DNA of 13,145 bases from Campylobacterales bacterium (GCA_015489185.1 WGAE01000270.1:1-13145); one strand, 5' to 3'. Positions 5,405 through 12,991 are shown, counted from the first letter of the stretch. Notes: generated from the sequence alone by a model not told the origin. Translations and numbers: made by a program.

Positions 5405-5968
5405 CTACGATTTTGCTTCTTTAAGCAATTTTTTCGCACCCGCTCCGAGTGTCACCAGTGCTACACCGTCAAAAAAGAGACTCACCGCAGCATACAGACC
5501 GACCCAGAAAATCGAGCTGACGGGCCAGCCGATCATGATCAGCACGGCAAGCAGAATCGAAACGATCGCATTGACGATCAAAATCCACCACCCTTTATTG
5601 GGTTTATAATCCATCGCAAAACCGAAACTTGAAAAAGCATCAACCAGCAGATATGCCGAAAGCAACAGCGCTACCGCGGCAATCCCTTCCATCGGAAAGA
5701 CAAAAAAGAGTATTCCGACAATCAGGGAAAGTACCGGCTTCAGCCACGCACTGAACGATTTACGATACGTTTTCCAGGTAATATACCCCTGCACCGCAGC
5801 ACTGACCAAAAAGAGCCACCCCAGAAACGTCACCACAACCAGCGACATAATTGTCGGAGCGAAAATACCGATCGCTCCGACAATCAACATCAATACACCG
5901 GCAACAATCGTCTGGGTACTGAAACGTTTGATTGTCTCCTCATCGAAGACCATACTGACAAATGTCAT
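5405..5968 (-). CDS. HdeD family membrane protein
   Basis: The 187-residue protein is almost wholly hydrophobic and fits six membrane helices, at about 20-38, 42-62, 75-93, 95-115, 125-147 and 152-176. This is the layout of the HdeD (DUF308) family of inner-membrane proteins. Family-like features include the IVGAIGIFAP turn after helix 1, the VAALLLSAYLLVDAF stretch and the GWWILIVNAIVSILLAVLI helix. In E. coli HdeD contributes to acid resistance at high cell density, but its molecular action is unknown. The ATG at 5968 is supported by AAGGA with 6-base spacing; Met6 is a less likely alternative. It lies 13 bases after the YfdX-like gene and 9 before the DUF1931 gene, in one operon. Confidence 0.88.
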   Translation of the reverse strand: MTFVSMVFDEETIKRFSTQTIVAGVLMLIVGAIGIFAPTIMSLVVVTFLGWLFLVSAAVQGYITWKTYRKSFSAWLKPVLSLIVGILFFVFPMEGIAAVALLLSAYLLVDAFSSFGFAMDYKPNKGWWILIVNAIVSILLAVLIMIGWPVSSIFWVGLYAAVSLFFDGVALVTLGAGAKKLLKEAKS

Positions 5969-5981
5969 GATTTATCCTTCG

Positions 5982-6833
5982 TTATATCTTCTCTTTGAAG
6001 GATTTGATTTTTCGGATCAACTCTTCAAACAGTTTTTCGGCTTTGTTTTTGCCTTTGATCTCTTTTTCGGTCTTTTCGATCATTTTTTCAAGATCTTTGT
6101 AAGTCACATCGCTTTTACTTACATAGCCCAGTATCTTCGCTTTTTTCAGCTCCTCTTTTGCCTGCGCCAGATGTTTGAGCGCCTGCTCTTTGTCCTCTTT
6201 GGCAATTTTACTCGCCGCTACAATCAATGCCTGCGCTTTGACGACAGGAATCGGCACGACAACAACATCCTGCACGAGCGTACTCAGTGCGGTTGTCAAC
6301 ACCGCTCTTGCTTTATCGACTTGATTGTTATGCAGATATTTCGCTGCAAGTTTCAACGCATCGGGATATGTCGCTACCGGTAGGTTGACAGTAATCAAAT
6401 CGATTTCACTTTGCAGTGTATTTAGCAATACTCGTGCTTCCTGTACTTTGCCGTCATCCAACAAATCTTTGACCGTATCAAGTGTTTTTTTGATTTTGTC
6501 GGTATCTCCGACATACTCCGTCGCGGTCATTACAACATCTACCGGTAAGAATTTGGGCGCTTTTTCCGCCGCAAGTACCACTTCAAGTTTACCGATCGCA
6601 TCTTCGAGATCTTTGATCGCGCTTTTGGTATCTTTTTTATCCAAATCTACCAAAACTTTTTGTGTCAGCGCTACCGCTTCCACAGCACCTTTAATGACAT
6701 GTACCTGACTGTTTTTAGCGTCACTTTTAGCTTTTGTCACCGCATTTTGTGACACTTCAGCAGAAGTTTTTGCTGCCAGAGAACCGCTGCAAAGCAGTGC
6801 AGCTGTTGCAACTGAGAGAATTAGTCTTTTCAT
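5982..6833 (-). CDS. YfdX-like secreted stress protein
   Basis: The start is Met at 6833 (MKRLILS), which has AAGGA at 6841-6845 with 7-base spacing. An ATG at 6848 has no ribosome site. The 283-residue product carries a cleavable signal peptide (about 1-20, ...LLCSGSLAA) and should be periplasmic. The rest is predicted as nearly all helix. The middle, with LPVDVVMTATEYVGDTDKI, the segment around VQEARVLLNTL, LPVATYPDALKLAAKYL and VDKARAVLTTAL, matches the YfdX family. The family is linked in enterobacteria to acid stress and proposed chaperone activity. E. coli YfdX is near 211 residues; the extra length here is a Lys/Glu-rich helical C-terminus (about 205-283) that may form a coiled coil. 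It is the first gene of the operon, with a 16-base palindrome in its upstream region. Confidence 0.8.
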   Translation of the reverse strand: MKRLILSVATAALLCSGSLAAKTSAEVSQNAVTKAKSDAKNSQVHVIKGAVEAVALTQKVLVDLDKKDTKSAIKDLEDAIGKLEVVLAAEKAPKFLPVDVVMTATEYVGDTDKIKKTLDTVKDLLDDGKVQEARVLLNTLQSEIDLITVNLPVATYPDALKLAAKYLHNNQVDKARAVLTTALSTLVQDVVVVPIPVVKAQALIVAASKIAKEDKEQALKHLAQAKEELKKAKILGYVSKSDVTYKDLEKMIEKTEKEIKGKNKAEKLFEELIRKIKSFKEKI

Positions 6834-6898
6834 TTTTCCATCCTTCATCGTAAATTTTTTTCGATGTCAAAATTTTAGTCTAATTCACTCAAATGTTC

Positions 6899-6914
6899 TG
6901 CTACCTAGGTAGCA
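6899..6914. promoter_or_regulatory. Perfect 16-base palindrome between corA-like gene and YfdX operon
   Basis: TGCTACCTAGGTAGCA is fully self-complementary. It lies 5 bases past the CorA-family stop and 66 bases before the YfdX start. It could be an operator for the stress operon or a short hairpin (6-bp stem, CTAG loop) ending the regulator-transporter transcript. On the minus strand no T-run follows, which favours an operator. A T-rich run follows on the plus strand, where no gene precedes it. Confidence 0.5.
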
Positions 6915-6918
6915 ATTT

Positions 6919-7749
6919 TTATATTTTCGGTTGAAATTTCTTGATTTTTTTCATATTGATATATAAAAAAGGAAGTATAAACAGGAGTTCAAGGAAGAGA
7001 GAAAGCAATATGACTTTCATTGTACCATGAGGATCTTCCGTCCAGATCAATCCGCCGGTATTCATACCGAAAAATCCGGTCACTAACGTCAACGGCATAA
7101 AGATACCTGAAATGATCGTCAGATAGTAGACATTTTTATTCATCCGTTCATCTACTTTCGCACGATAAAAATCATAGAGGTTGTCCAGTTTCTCCATCGC
7201 CGCTTTTGCCAGGTCGCGGATACGTACCATATGTTCATACAAATCGGCGTATGCAAGCTCTTCGAATGCAGCATAATGTTTATGTTTATGATGGGTCAAA
7301 AAGAGTTCAAAAGAGAGTGCGGCATGAAACATCAAACGATGAATCAGCGAAACATCCTTTTTATAACGCATCCACTTCTGCATAAACATATCGGAGAGAT
7401 TCTCTTCATAAAGCGACTCTTCCAGTTGCTCAATTGCATAGTGATAGCGTTGAATATCTTTAATCAATTTTTCTGTCTTTTGATCCAATAGCACGTTAAG
7501 TTCATGAAATGAACCGATCTTTTCAAGTTTTTTGGTGTCTCTGTTATAACAAAAACAGTTTTCACCTTCGATGACAAATGCATGTGAATGCAGTGCAATG
7601 CCTTCTTTTCTTACTTCAGGCAATCGTAAAATCAAAACTGTATAACCGTCACCGGGGATAAAATCGGAGGGGTGTTCAGGGTTTTCGATATCTTCGAGAA
7701 GATAAGCATCAATATTCAACTTCAACCTTTTTGAGTAATTTTTCCACAT
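6919..7749 (-). CDS. CorA-family divalent cation transporter
   Basis: CorA-like proteins form pentameric inner-membrane channels for Mg2+, Co2+, Ni2+ or Zn2+. The frame gives 276 residues. A soluble alpha/beta N-terminal domain (about 1-90) leads into long helices (90-205). Two C-terminal membrane helices follow, at about 209-227 and 245-265, joined by the signature GFFGMNTGG (GMN at 228-230). The ion cannot be told from sequence, and a Zn2+ exporter of the ZntB branch is possible. The start is uncertain. ATG at 7749 lacks a ribosome site and overlaps the regulator gene by 41 bases, whereas a TTG at 7719 has AAAAGG with 6-base spacing and would give 266 residues. The overlap indicates co-translation with the Crp/Fnr-type regulator. 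Confidence 0.88.
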   Translation of the reverse strand: MWKNYSKRLKLNIDAYLLEDIENPEHPSDFIPGDGYTVLILRLPEVRKEGIALHSHAFVIEGENCFCYNRDTKKLEKIGSFHELNVLLDQKTEKLIKDIQRYHYAIEQLEESLYEENLSDMFMQKWMRYKKDVSLIHRLMFHAALSFELFLTHHKHKHYAAFEELAYADLYEHMVRIRDLAKAAMEKLDNLYDFYRAKVDERMNKNVYYLTIISGIFMPLTLVTGFFGMNTGGLIWTEDPHGTMKVILLSLFLELLFILPFLYINMKKIKKFQPKI

Positions 7750-8386
7750 CGTTAACTGCTAGCCGTTTATGTTCAATATCAACGATTCCCTCTTTTTTCA
7801 ACTGCTGAAGATGTCTGTTAACTACGTGTCTGACACTGCCGATCATCGAAGCAAGCTCTTCATGAGGCAGCTTGTGGATCAATCCCAGGTTGGAAACGGG
7901 GTTTTTAATATCAAGATTTTTCAAAATCAGCTTCATCAAACGGGTCGAGGTATCATACAGTGACAAATCGGTAGCGAGACTCTCAATCTGACGCATCTGT
8001 TTCGCCATATAAGGAAAGAAGACACGATTGAATGCGGGATTGGTATCAATCCATTCTCGCACTTTTTCTACGGGAAGCTCAAGTACTTCCGAATCATCCA
8101 GGGCTGTCGTCATCACTTCATGATATTTTCCGTCAAGCACCGTCAGCACATCAAACATATCCGCATGCCCCAGCAGATAAAGTGTCTGTTCCCGATTTGT
8201 CTGCGGACTGTACTGGTACACTTTGATCCGTCCGGTCAGGATAACATAAAAATAGTTAAGCGTATCGTCGCTGGACATCGCGGGCTGATTTTTACGATAG
8301 GTGCGAATCGTACCTACTTGATTGATCTCTTCGATGAGTGATGCACTCAATCCCTCAAACGGATCGAGTTTGGAAAGATGTAGCAT
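7709..8386 (-). CDS. Crp/Fnr-family transcriptional regulator
   Basis: The 225-residue protein has the two-part layout of this family. A cyclic-nucleotide-binding-like beta barrel (about 8-120) carries YFYVILTGRIKVYQY and the GHADMFD turn. A long dimer helix (about 122-142) follows, then a winged helix-turn-helix at 173-205 (LPHEELASMIGSVRHVVNRH, with wing IVDIEHKRLAV). It contains no cysteine, so it is not an iron-sulfur oxygen sensor like Fnr. The Arg-Ser phosphate-binding signature of cAMP receptors is not evident, so the effector is unknown. The start has AAAGG at a rather long 10-base spacing, and an extended -10 box lies at 8425-8435. It is co-transcribed with the CorA-family gene and may also act on the downstream stress operon, which is inference. 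Confidence 0.9.
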   Translation of the reverse strand: MLHLSKLDPFEGLSASLIEEINQVGTIRTYRKNQPAMSSDDTLNYFYVILTGRIKVYQYSPQTNREQTLYLLGHADMFDVLTVLDGKYHEVMTTALDDSEVLELPVEKVREWIDTNPAFNRVFFPYMAKQMRQIESLATDLSLYDTSTRLMKLILKNLDIKNPVSNLGLIHKLPHEELASMIGSVRHVVNRHLQQLKKEGIVDIEHKRLAVNDVEKLLKKVEVEY

Positions 8387-8424
8387 AACATTACAGCCTT
8401 TGAGAAGAAATAAAATTACATTGG

Positions 8425-8435
8425 ATTATAACACA
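8425..8435 (-). promoter_or_regulatory. Extended -10 promoter of the Crp/Fnr-type regulator gene
   Basis: The minus strand reads TGTGTTATAAT, a perfect -10 hexamer 38 bases before the start codon. A 10-base palindrome CAAATATTTG (8437-8446) abuts it upstream and could be a regulator site. No convincing -35 hexamer is present. Confidence 0.55.
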
Positions 8436-8489
8436 GCAAATATTTGGTTTGGCGTGAAAAATGATGATAAGAAGATGTGATTGAGGAGG

Positions 8490-8565
8490 TGGTGGCTGGA
8501 GACGGAATCGAACCGCCGACACGGTGATTTTCAGTCACCTGCTCTACCGACTGAGCTATCCAGCC
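8490..8565 (-). tRNA. tRNA-Phe (GAA)
   Basis: The 76-base cloverleaf is complete. The acceptor stem is GGCTGGA (8565-8559) with TCCAGCC (8500-8494), the D-arm contains AGCTCAGTCGGTAGAGC, the anticodon stem is GGTGA/TCACC with loop CTGAAAA, and the T-arm contains GGTTCGATTCC. The anticodon GAA is at 8532-8530, reading UUC/UUU. The discriminator is A (8493) and the 3' CCA is encoded (8492-8490). It sits 44 bases after murD with its own promoter. Confidence 0.97.
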
Positions 8566-8586
8566 ACAATTCTGAAATGAGCTGAA

Positions 8587-8613
8587 ATTATACAAAAAAA
8601 ATTTAAAAGTCAA
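8587..8613 (-). promoter_or_regulatory. Promoter of tRNA-Phe, overlapping the murD stop
   Basis: On the minus strand TTGACT (8613-8608) and TATAAT (8592-8587) are separated by 15 bases. Transcription would start near 8580, giving a leader of about 15 bases. The -35 box overlaps the murD stop codon. It is the only promoter in the window with a recognisable -35, fitting a strong stable-RNA promoter, although the spacer is short. Confidence 0.6.
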
Positions 8614-9806
8614 CTTAAATTGTTAACGAATCGAATAAATTTTTCTCCTCTTTCCGCATAGGAACTAAATTGATCCAAACTTGCCGCCGCCGGAGAGAGT
8701 AATGCGATACTACTTTGATCATGAAGACGGTCTATTTGCAATACCGCATTCTCAAGCGTTTTTGCCATATGAAACGGGACCTCTCTTTCTTGACTCAGTG
8801 CTTCCAGACGTTTTGCGTTGGTTCCAATCGCATAAACTTCCACATCCATCTGTGCAATCTCATCAAAAAGTTGTGTAAGCGACGCACCTTTGTCATCCCC
8901 TCCCAGAATCAAATGAATTTTCTGCTCCCGATAACTGCGCAAAGCGGCAATGGTCGCATCCGCATTGGTCGCTTTGGAGTCGTTTATCCATACTCTCCCT
9001 TTTGCATCCGTAAAAGTTTCAAGTCGATGTCTGCCGATCTTATAGCTGTTGATACGATCATAATCAATTTCATCAAACAATATCTTAGTGACACCCAGAG
9101 CCAGCAGAGCATCGGTCAAAAAGGGCTCTTTAAAGTGGAGCTTCGGTAACGAAATACCAAAATAGTTCGCCAAATCTTCTGCCGTTTCATACGTAATTTT
9201 CATCGCTTTTGTGGGAATATGGGCATACTTTGCGGGAAGTATGACAACCTCCCCCTCCTTCATTAAAGCAAGCGGTTTGAGTTTCGCTGCCTCATACGCC
9301 TCGAAACTACCGTGCCAGCTAATATGATCCGGAGTAATAGGTAAAATGACATAGATGTTAGGCTCGGCAATATTGGTATAGTGCAGCGTAAACGAACTTG
9401 TCTCCAGAATCCACATCGGCGCGGTATCATCCAGCGTGGCAAGCGGTGTACCGATATTGCCTCCGGTAACGGCGCCACGGTGCGCGAGCAGATGTCCGAG
9501 CATATCCGTCGTCGTTGTTTTGCCGTTCGTTCCGGTAATCCAGATGCTATAAGGCATATGGGTCGCAAAGAGATCATATTCACTGACCAGATTTTTGGCT
9601 TTTTTGATCAGTTCATGAGAGGGAGGAATACCGGGGCTGGTCACTTCTAAGATACTTTTATCTGGATCGAAAAGCTCACTGGCAAGAAATTCGTTTCCAT
9701 ATTTATCAAACGTCACCGCGCTGAACTTGTCGTCGAAAATACGACAATTCCCAAACTTTTTTGCGATGGCTTTGGTCGTAATTCCGTATCCGAAAAGTGT
9801 CAACAT
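8610..9806 (-). CDS. murD: UDP-N-acetylmuramoyl-L-alanine--D-glutamate ligase
   Basis: MurD adds D-glutamate to UDP-MurNAc-L-alanine with ATP in the cytoplasm, the second amino-acid step of peptidoglycan precursor synthesis. The 398-residue protein has the N-terminal nucleotide-binding domain (MLTLFGYGITTKAIA), then the Mur ligase ATP loop ITGTNGKTTTTDML (GTNGKTT at 92-98). Further along come GGNIGTP and LETSSFTL, the PDHISWHGSFEAYEAAK segment, and the C-terminal domain with GRHRLE, NDSKATN and LSPAAASLDQF. The ATG at 9806 shares one base with the mraY stop (TGATG), so the two are translationally coupled. An in-frame extension upstream to 9893 would lie inside mraY and has no family support. 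Length is at the short end for MurD but normal for Campylobacterota. Confidence 0.96.
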   Translation of the reverse strand: MLTLFGYGITTKAIAKKFGNCRIFDDKFSAVTFDKYGNEFLASELFDPDKSILEVTSPGIPPSHELIKKAKNLVSEYDLFATHMPYSIWITGTNGKTTTTDMLGHLLAHRGAVTGGNIGTPLATLDDTAPMWILETSSFTLHYTNIAEPNIYVILPITPDHISWHGSFEAYEAAKLKPLALMKEGEVVILPAKYAHIPTKAMKITYETAEDLANYFGISLPKLHFKEPFLTDALLALGVTKILFDEIDYDRINSYKIGRHRLETFTDAKGRVWINDSKATNADATIAALRSYREQKIHLILGGDDKGASLTQLFDEIAQMDVEVYAIGTNAKRLEALSQEREVPFHMAKTLENAVLQIDRLHDQSSIALLSPAAASLDQFSSYAERGEKFIRFVNNLS

Positions 9807-10867
9807 CAGCGAATCTTTAACGTAATAAGTGCCAAAAGATTGGAAATCAACGCCATAATCCAAAACCGAACGATAATCTTGTTTTCCGCCCACCCTTTCA
9901 ACTCAAAATGATGATGAATAGGCGCCATACGAAAAACCCTTTTTTTACGCGCTTTGTAACTGCCTACCTGTAGAATAACCGAAACCGTTTCCATGACAAA
10001 GACAAAACCTATTAACAACAGCAAGATCTCATTTTTGGTCACAATCGCCATATAAGAGATAAATCCTCCCAGGCTCAAACTACCGCTGTCTCCCATAAAA
10101 ATTTCTGCCGGATGACAGTTATACCATAAAAACCCGATCAGCGATCCGACCAGCCCGGTCGCGACAATCGAAAGCTCCCCGACTCCTTTGATATTAGGTA
10201 CCAGCAAATATTCACTCAAACCCGCATGTCCCATCACATAAACAAATACACTTAAACTCATAATCGAGAACATTGAAGGAACCGTCGCCAACCCGTCCAG
10301 CCCGTCGGTTAGATTGACCGCGTTGGACGTGGCGACAAAAACAAAAATCCAAAAAACCACTGCAAACGCGTGCATATCAAAAAGCGGATATTTATAAAAC
10401 GGAATATATAACTGTGTCAAAAAACCACTTTGGTAAAGATAGAGGGAGACGATTCCTCCCATCAAAATCTGCAATAGCAGTTTCGATCGTGATGTCAAGC
10501 CTGCTTCATTTTTTCCACCTTTGATTTTGGAAAGATCATCTTTAAGCCCGATCAACGCAAAAAGTACAATTGTCAAAATACCGCCCATCGCATAAAGATT
10601 GTCAAAACGAATCGTAATGAGTGCGGCGATCAGTGTCGACGTAATAAAAACGATACCCCCCATCGTCGGCGTCGACGCTTTTGTCTGATGACTCTCGGGC
10701 GCATACTGGTAAATAGGTTGACTCGCTTTCTTCTTCCTCGCCCAACGAATATAACGCGGCATCAGCCACAGGGTTAATAAGAAACCGATAAAGAACGATA
10801 TACCTGCACGGACTGTGATGTATTGAAATAGATTGATATGCAGATAGTGGTAAATCAGATAAAGCAT
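9806..10867 (-). CDS. mraY: Phospho-N-acetylmuramoyl-pentapeptide transferase
   Basis: MraY moves phospho-MurNAc-pentapeptide from UDP to undecaprenyl phosphate at the inner membrane, forming lipid I. The 353-residue protein has about ten hydrophobic helices and the family motifs in order. These are the KASTPTMGG segment (about 63-71), the aspartate pair in GLKDDLSK (about 110-111), NAVNLTDGLDGLA (about 183-194), FMGDSGSLSLGG (about 257-268) and the His cluster MAPIHHHFELKGW (about 315-326). The ATG at 10867 has AAGGA with 5-base spacing. It overlaps murD by one base and is divergent from gpmI. No other dcw-cluster gene is in the window, as is common in Campylobacterota, where the cluster is broken up. 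Confidence 0.97.
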   Translation of the reverse strand: MLYLIYHYLHINLFQYITVRAGISFFIGFLLTLWLMPRYIRWARKKKASQPIYQYAPESHQTKASTPTMGGIVFITSTLIAALITIRFDNLYAMGGILTIVLFALIGLKDDLSKIKGGKNEAGLTSRSKLLLQILMGGIVSLYLYQSGFLTQLYIPFYKYPLFDMHAFAVVFWIFVFVATSNAVNLTDGLDGLATVPSMFSIMSLSVFVYVMGHAGLSEYLLVPNIKGVGELSIVATGLVGSLIGFLWYNCHPAEIFMGDSGSLSLGGFISYMAIVTKNEILLLLIGFVFVMETVSVILQVGSYKARKKRVFRMAPIHHHFELKGWAENKIIVRFWIMALISNLLALITLKIR

Positions 10868-10894
10868 GTCAGTCCTTAAAAAAATTACAAGGCT

Positions 10895-10907
10895 ATTTTA
10901 GTAAAAT
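10895..10907. promoter_or_regulatory. Back-to-back -10 boxes of mraY and gpmI
   Basis: The inverted repeat ATTTTA-G-TAAAAT offers TAAAAT as a -10 box on both strands. On the minus strand it leads to mraY, 28 bases from its start; on the plus strand it leads to gpmI, 46 bases from its start. A second TAAAAT for gpmI lies at 10931-10936. Neither has a clear -35, so the assignment is tentative. Confidence 0.3.
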
Positions 10908-10953
10908 CAGTTTTCTAGCACATTATTTATTAAAATTAGGGAATTTTTTTTAT

Positions 10954-12432
10954 ATGGAAACAAACAAAGTTTTACTCATCATTACCGACGGTATCGGCTA
11001 TCGTGAAAGCTGTACCGATAATGCGTTTTGTCAGGCAAAAAAGAAAGCATACGAGTATCTCATCAACGAAGTGCCGCACGGTATGATCAAAACTTCCGGT
11101 CTCTCCGTGGGGCTTCCGGAAGGACAAATGGGTAACTCCGAAGTGGGACATATGACAATCGGCAGCGGACGGGTATTGTATCAGAACCTGGTCAAAATAT
11201 CCAAGGCGGTTGAAGACGGTACACTTGCGCAAAATCCCGTCTTGAACAAACTGCTCGATAAGTCGAAAACAGTTCATGTAATCGGGTTGATGAGCGACGG
11301 TGGTGTACATTCTCATATCGACCACATCAAAGCACTGGCACAGATTGCCGCCGCAAAAGGGAAAAAAGTCGCACTTCACCTGATCACCGACGGGCGTGAT
11401 GTCAGTCCTACTTCCGCACCCGAATATCTCAAAGATATCGAAACGATTCTTGACAAAAATATTTTCATCGCTTCGATCAGCGGACGTTTTTACACGATGG
11501 ACAGGGACAAGCGCTGGGAACGTGTCGAGCGCGGTTACAAAGCGATCGTTCAGGCATATCCAAAATCGGAGCTGAGTCCGGAAGCATATGTACGTGCACA
11601 GTATGAACAAGAGATTACCGACGAGTTTATTGAACCTGCCGCATTTAACGGCTACATGGGGATGGAAAACGGTGACGGTGTGATTTTCGCGAACTTCAGA
11701 AGCGACAGAATGCGTGAAATCACCGATGCGATCGGTAATCCCAATTTCAATCAGTTCGAGCGTAAGCCGATTCAGGTCAATGTCGTCACAATGACAGAAT
11801 ACAGTAAAGACTTCGATTATCCGGTGCTTTTCAAAGAGGAGTTACCTGATAATGTACTTGCAAAAGTGATCAGTGACGCAGGGCTCAATCAGTTCCACAC
11901 TTCCGAAACAGAAAAATATGCACATGTTACTTTCTTTTTCAACGGCGGCGTTGAAGAACCGTTCATCAACGAAACACGAGTACTTGTACCAAGTCCGCAG
12001 GTCAAAACGTACGATCTGAAACCGGAAATGAGTGCTCCTGAAGTAGGCGAAAATGTACGCAAAGCGATGAAAGAGGGATATGACTTTATTGTCGTCAACT
12101 TCGCAAACGGCGATATGGTAGGACACACCGGAAATCTCGAAGCGGCAATCAAAGCGGTTGAAACGGTTGATCATGAACTCGATCAGATTATTCAGGTTGC
12201 CAAAGAGGAAGATTACAGACTTGTTTTGACCAGTGATCACGGAAACTGTGAAGAGATGCGTGATCCTTCCGGCAAGGTATTGACCAACCACACCCTTTAC
12301 GATGTCTTTTGCTTTGTGATGGCACCGGATGTCAAGGAGGTCAAAGACGGCGGTTTGAACAATATCGCTCCGACCGTACTGAAGCTGATGAATCTGCCCA
12401 TCCCTGAAGAGATGGACGAACCGCTGATCTAA
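10954..12432 (+). CDS. gpmI: 2,3-bisphosphoglycerate-independent phosphoglycerate mutase
   Basis: This cytoplasmic enzyme interconverts 3- and 2-phosphoglycerate in glycolysis and gluconeogenesis using two Mn2+ ions. The 492-residue protein is slightly shorter than the usual 510. Asp12 (LLIITDGIG) is a metal ligand and Ser62 in GQMGNSEVGHMTIGSGR is the phosphorylated serine. Substrate-binding stretches include GLMSDGGVHSHIDH, ITDGRDVSP and the ISGRFYTMDRDKRWER segment. The second metal cluster includes NFANGDMVGHTGN, LTSDHGNCEEM and NHTLYDV. The ribosome site is poor: only an AGGGA well upstream, followed by a run of T. Translation may therefore rely on the AT-rich leader. Its stop overlaps the stop of the TlpA-like gene on the other strand by 4 bases, leaving no room for a terminator. 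Confidence 0.97.
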   Translation: METNKVLLIITDGIGYRESCTDNAFCQAKKKAYEYLINEVPHGMIKTSGLSVGLPEGQMGNSEVGHMTIGSGRVLYQNLVKISKAVEDGTLAQNPVLNKLLDKSKTVHVIGLMSDGGVHSHIDHIKALAQIAAAKGKKVALHLITDGRDVSPTSAPEYLKDIETILDKNIFIASISGRFYTMDRDKRWERVERGYKAIVQAYPKSELSPEAYVRAQYEQEITDEFIEPAAFNGYMGMENGDGVIFANFRSDRMREITDAIGNPNFNQFERKPIQVNVVTMTEYSKDFDYPVLFKEELPDNVLAKVISDAGLNQFHTSETEKYAHVTFFFNGGVEEPFINETRVLVPSPQVKTYDLKPEMSAPEVGENVRKAMKEGYDFIVVNFANGDMVGHTGNLEAAIKAVETVDHELDQIIQVAKEEDYRLVLTSDHGNCEEMRDPSGKVLTNHTLYDVFCFVMAPDVKEVKDGGLNNIAPTVLKLMNLPIPEEMDEPLI

Positions 12433-12905
12433 AACTCAAGGCGTTCTCGGACGGTATCAAGATCGACCGGTTCGAGGTTACCGTACTTGTCTATCCAGAT
12501 ATAGTACGGTACCCCGCCGATCCACATTCCACGCTTTTTCAGATAACGTACAAATCTGTTTCCGTCTCTCATCCGAAGAATCGGAAAATCCATATCCTCT
12601 TCATTGGCAAACTCTTCAAGTCTCTCATCGTCAATCGTGATTTGTGCCTGTACACCGATAACGTTGATCTTGCCCTTTTTAAACAGTTTGTTCACATAAG
12701 GAATCTCCTGTTCACAAAAAGGACAACGTGTTCCGAAGAAAAAAACCAGTACCGGTTTATTTGCGTAATGTGCATCTTTAAAAAGCAGATTCCCTTCTAT
12801 ATTTTCAACGGTGATTTTTTTGCCGTCAAGATCATGAAACGAAAAATCTTTTGCAAACCCTGAAACTGTAAAAAGTAACCATATAAGTAGAAATATCTTT
12901 TGCAT
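12429..12905 (-). CDS. TlpA/ResA-like periplasmic thioredoxin-fold protein
   Basis: The start is Met at 12905 (MQKIFLLIW), placed 6 bases after GGAGG; an upstream ATG at 12932 would add nine polar residues before the signal and is unlikely. The 158-residue protein has a signal peptide (1-18, cleavage after SGFA). It then has a thioredoxin fold with the redox motif FFGTRCPFCEQEIP (Cys61, Cys64) and the cis-proline loop GGVPYYIWID (Pro133). Such TlpA-like proteins are usually reductants or disulfide exchangers in the periplasm, serving cytochrome c maturation or other clients. The CPFC pair is not typical of ResA (CEPC), so the client is open. The gene is divergent from fabG and convergent, overlapping by 4 bases, with gpmI. 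Confidence 0.82.
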   Translation of the reverse strand: MQKIFLLIWLLFTVSGFAKDFSFHDLDGKKITVENIEGNLLFKDAHYANKPVLVFFFGTRCPFCEQEIPYVNKLFKKGKINVIGVQAQITIDDERLEEFANEEDMDFPILRMRDGNRFVRYLKKRGMWIGGVPYYIWIDKYGNLEPVDLDTVRERLEF

Positions 12906-12930
12906 CTTTTCCCTCCGTTTCGCACTGGAC

Positions 12931-12962
12931 ATATTGTAATAATTTTATTGATTTTACAATAT
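12931..12962. promoter_or_regulatory. 9-bp inverted repeat between the TlpA-like and fabG genes
   Basis: ATATTGTAA (12931-12939) and TTACAATAT (12954-12962) are perfect inverted copies separated by 14 A/T-rich bases. It lies in the divergent promoter region, right before the fabG -10 box, where a repressor or activator could bind. It could equally be a chance feature of AT-rich DNA. Confidence 0.35.
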
Positions 12963-12964
12963 CA

Positions 12965-12973
12965 TGTTATAAA
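12965..12973 (+). promoter_or_regulatory. Extended -10 promoter of fabG
   Basis: TGTTATAAA gives the -10 box TATAAA at 12968-12973 with extended TG, 18 bases before the start codon. A TTGATT at 12948-12953 could be a -35 but the 14-base spacing is short. Confidence 0.5.
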
Positions 12974-12991
12974 TTGAAATAAAGGATTACT

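Noticed and set aside
8490..8565. tRNA-Phe as the attachment site of an integrated element
   Set aside because: No integrase gene and no direct copy of the tRNA 3' end is seen nearby; the flanking genes look native.
8416..8613. 65-codon open frame over the tRNA on the minus strand
   Set aside because: It runs through the complete tRNA-Phe gene and has no family resemblance.
9807..9893. 29-residue N-terminal extension of MurD
   Set aside because: It lies wholly within mraY. The ATG at 9806 forms the usual stop/start overlap and matches the MurD N-terminus.
10972..11610. 212-codon open frame on the minus strand inside gpmI
   Set aside because: It is antisense to a highly conserved enzyme, with Phe/Cys-rich composition typical of reverse-frame reading and no start signals.
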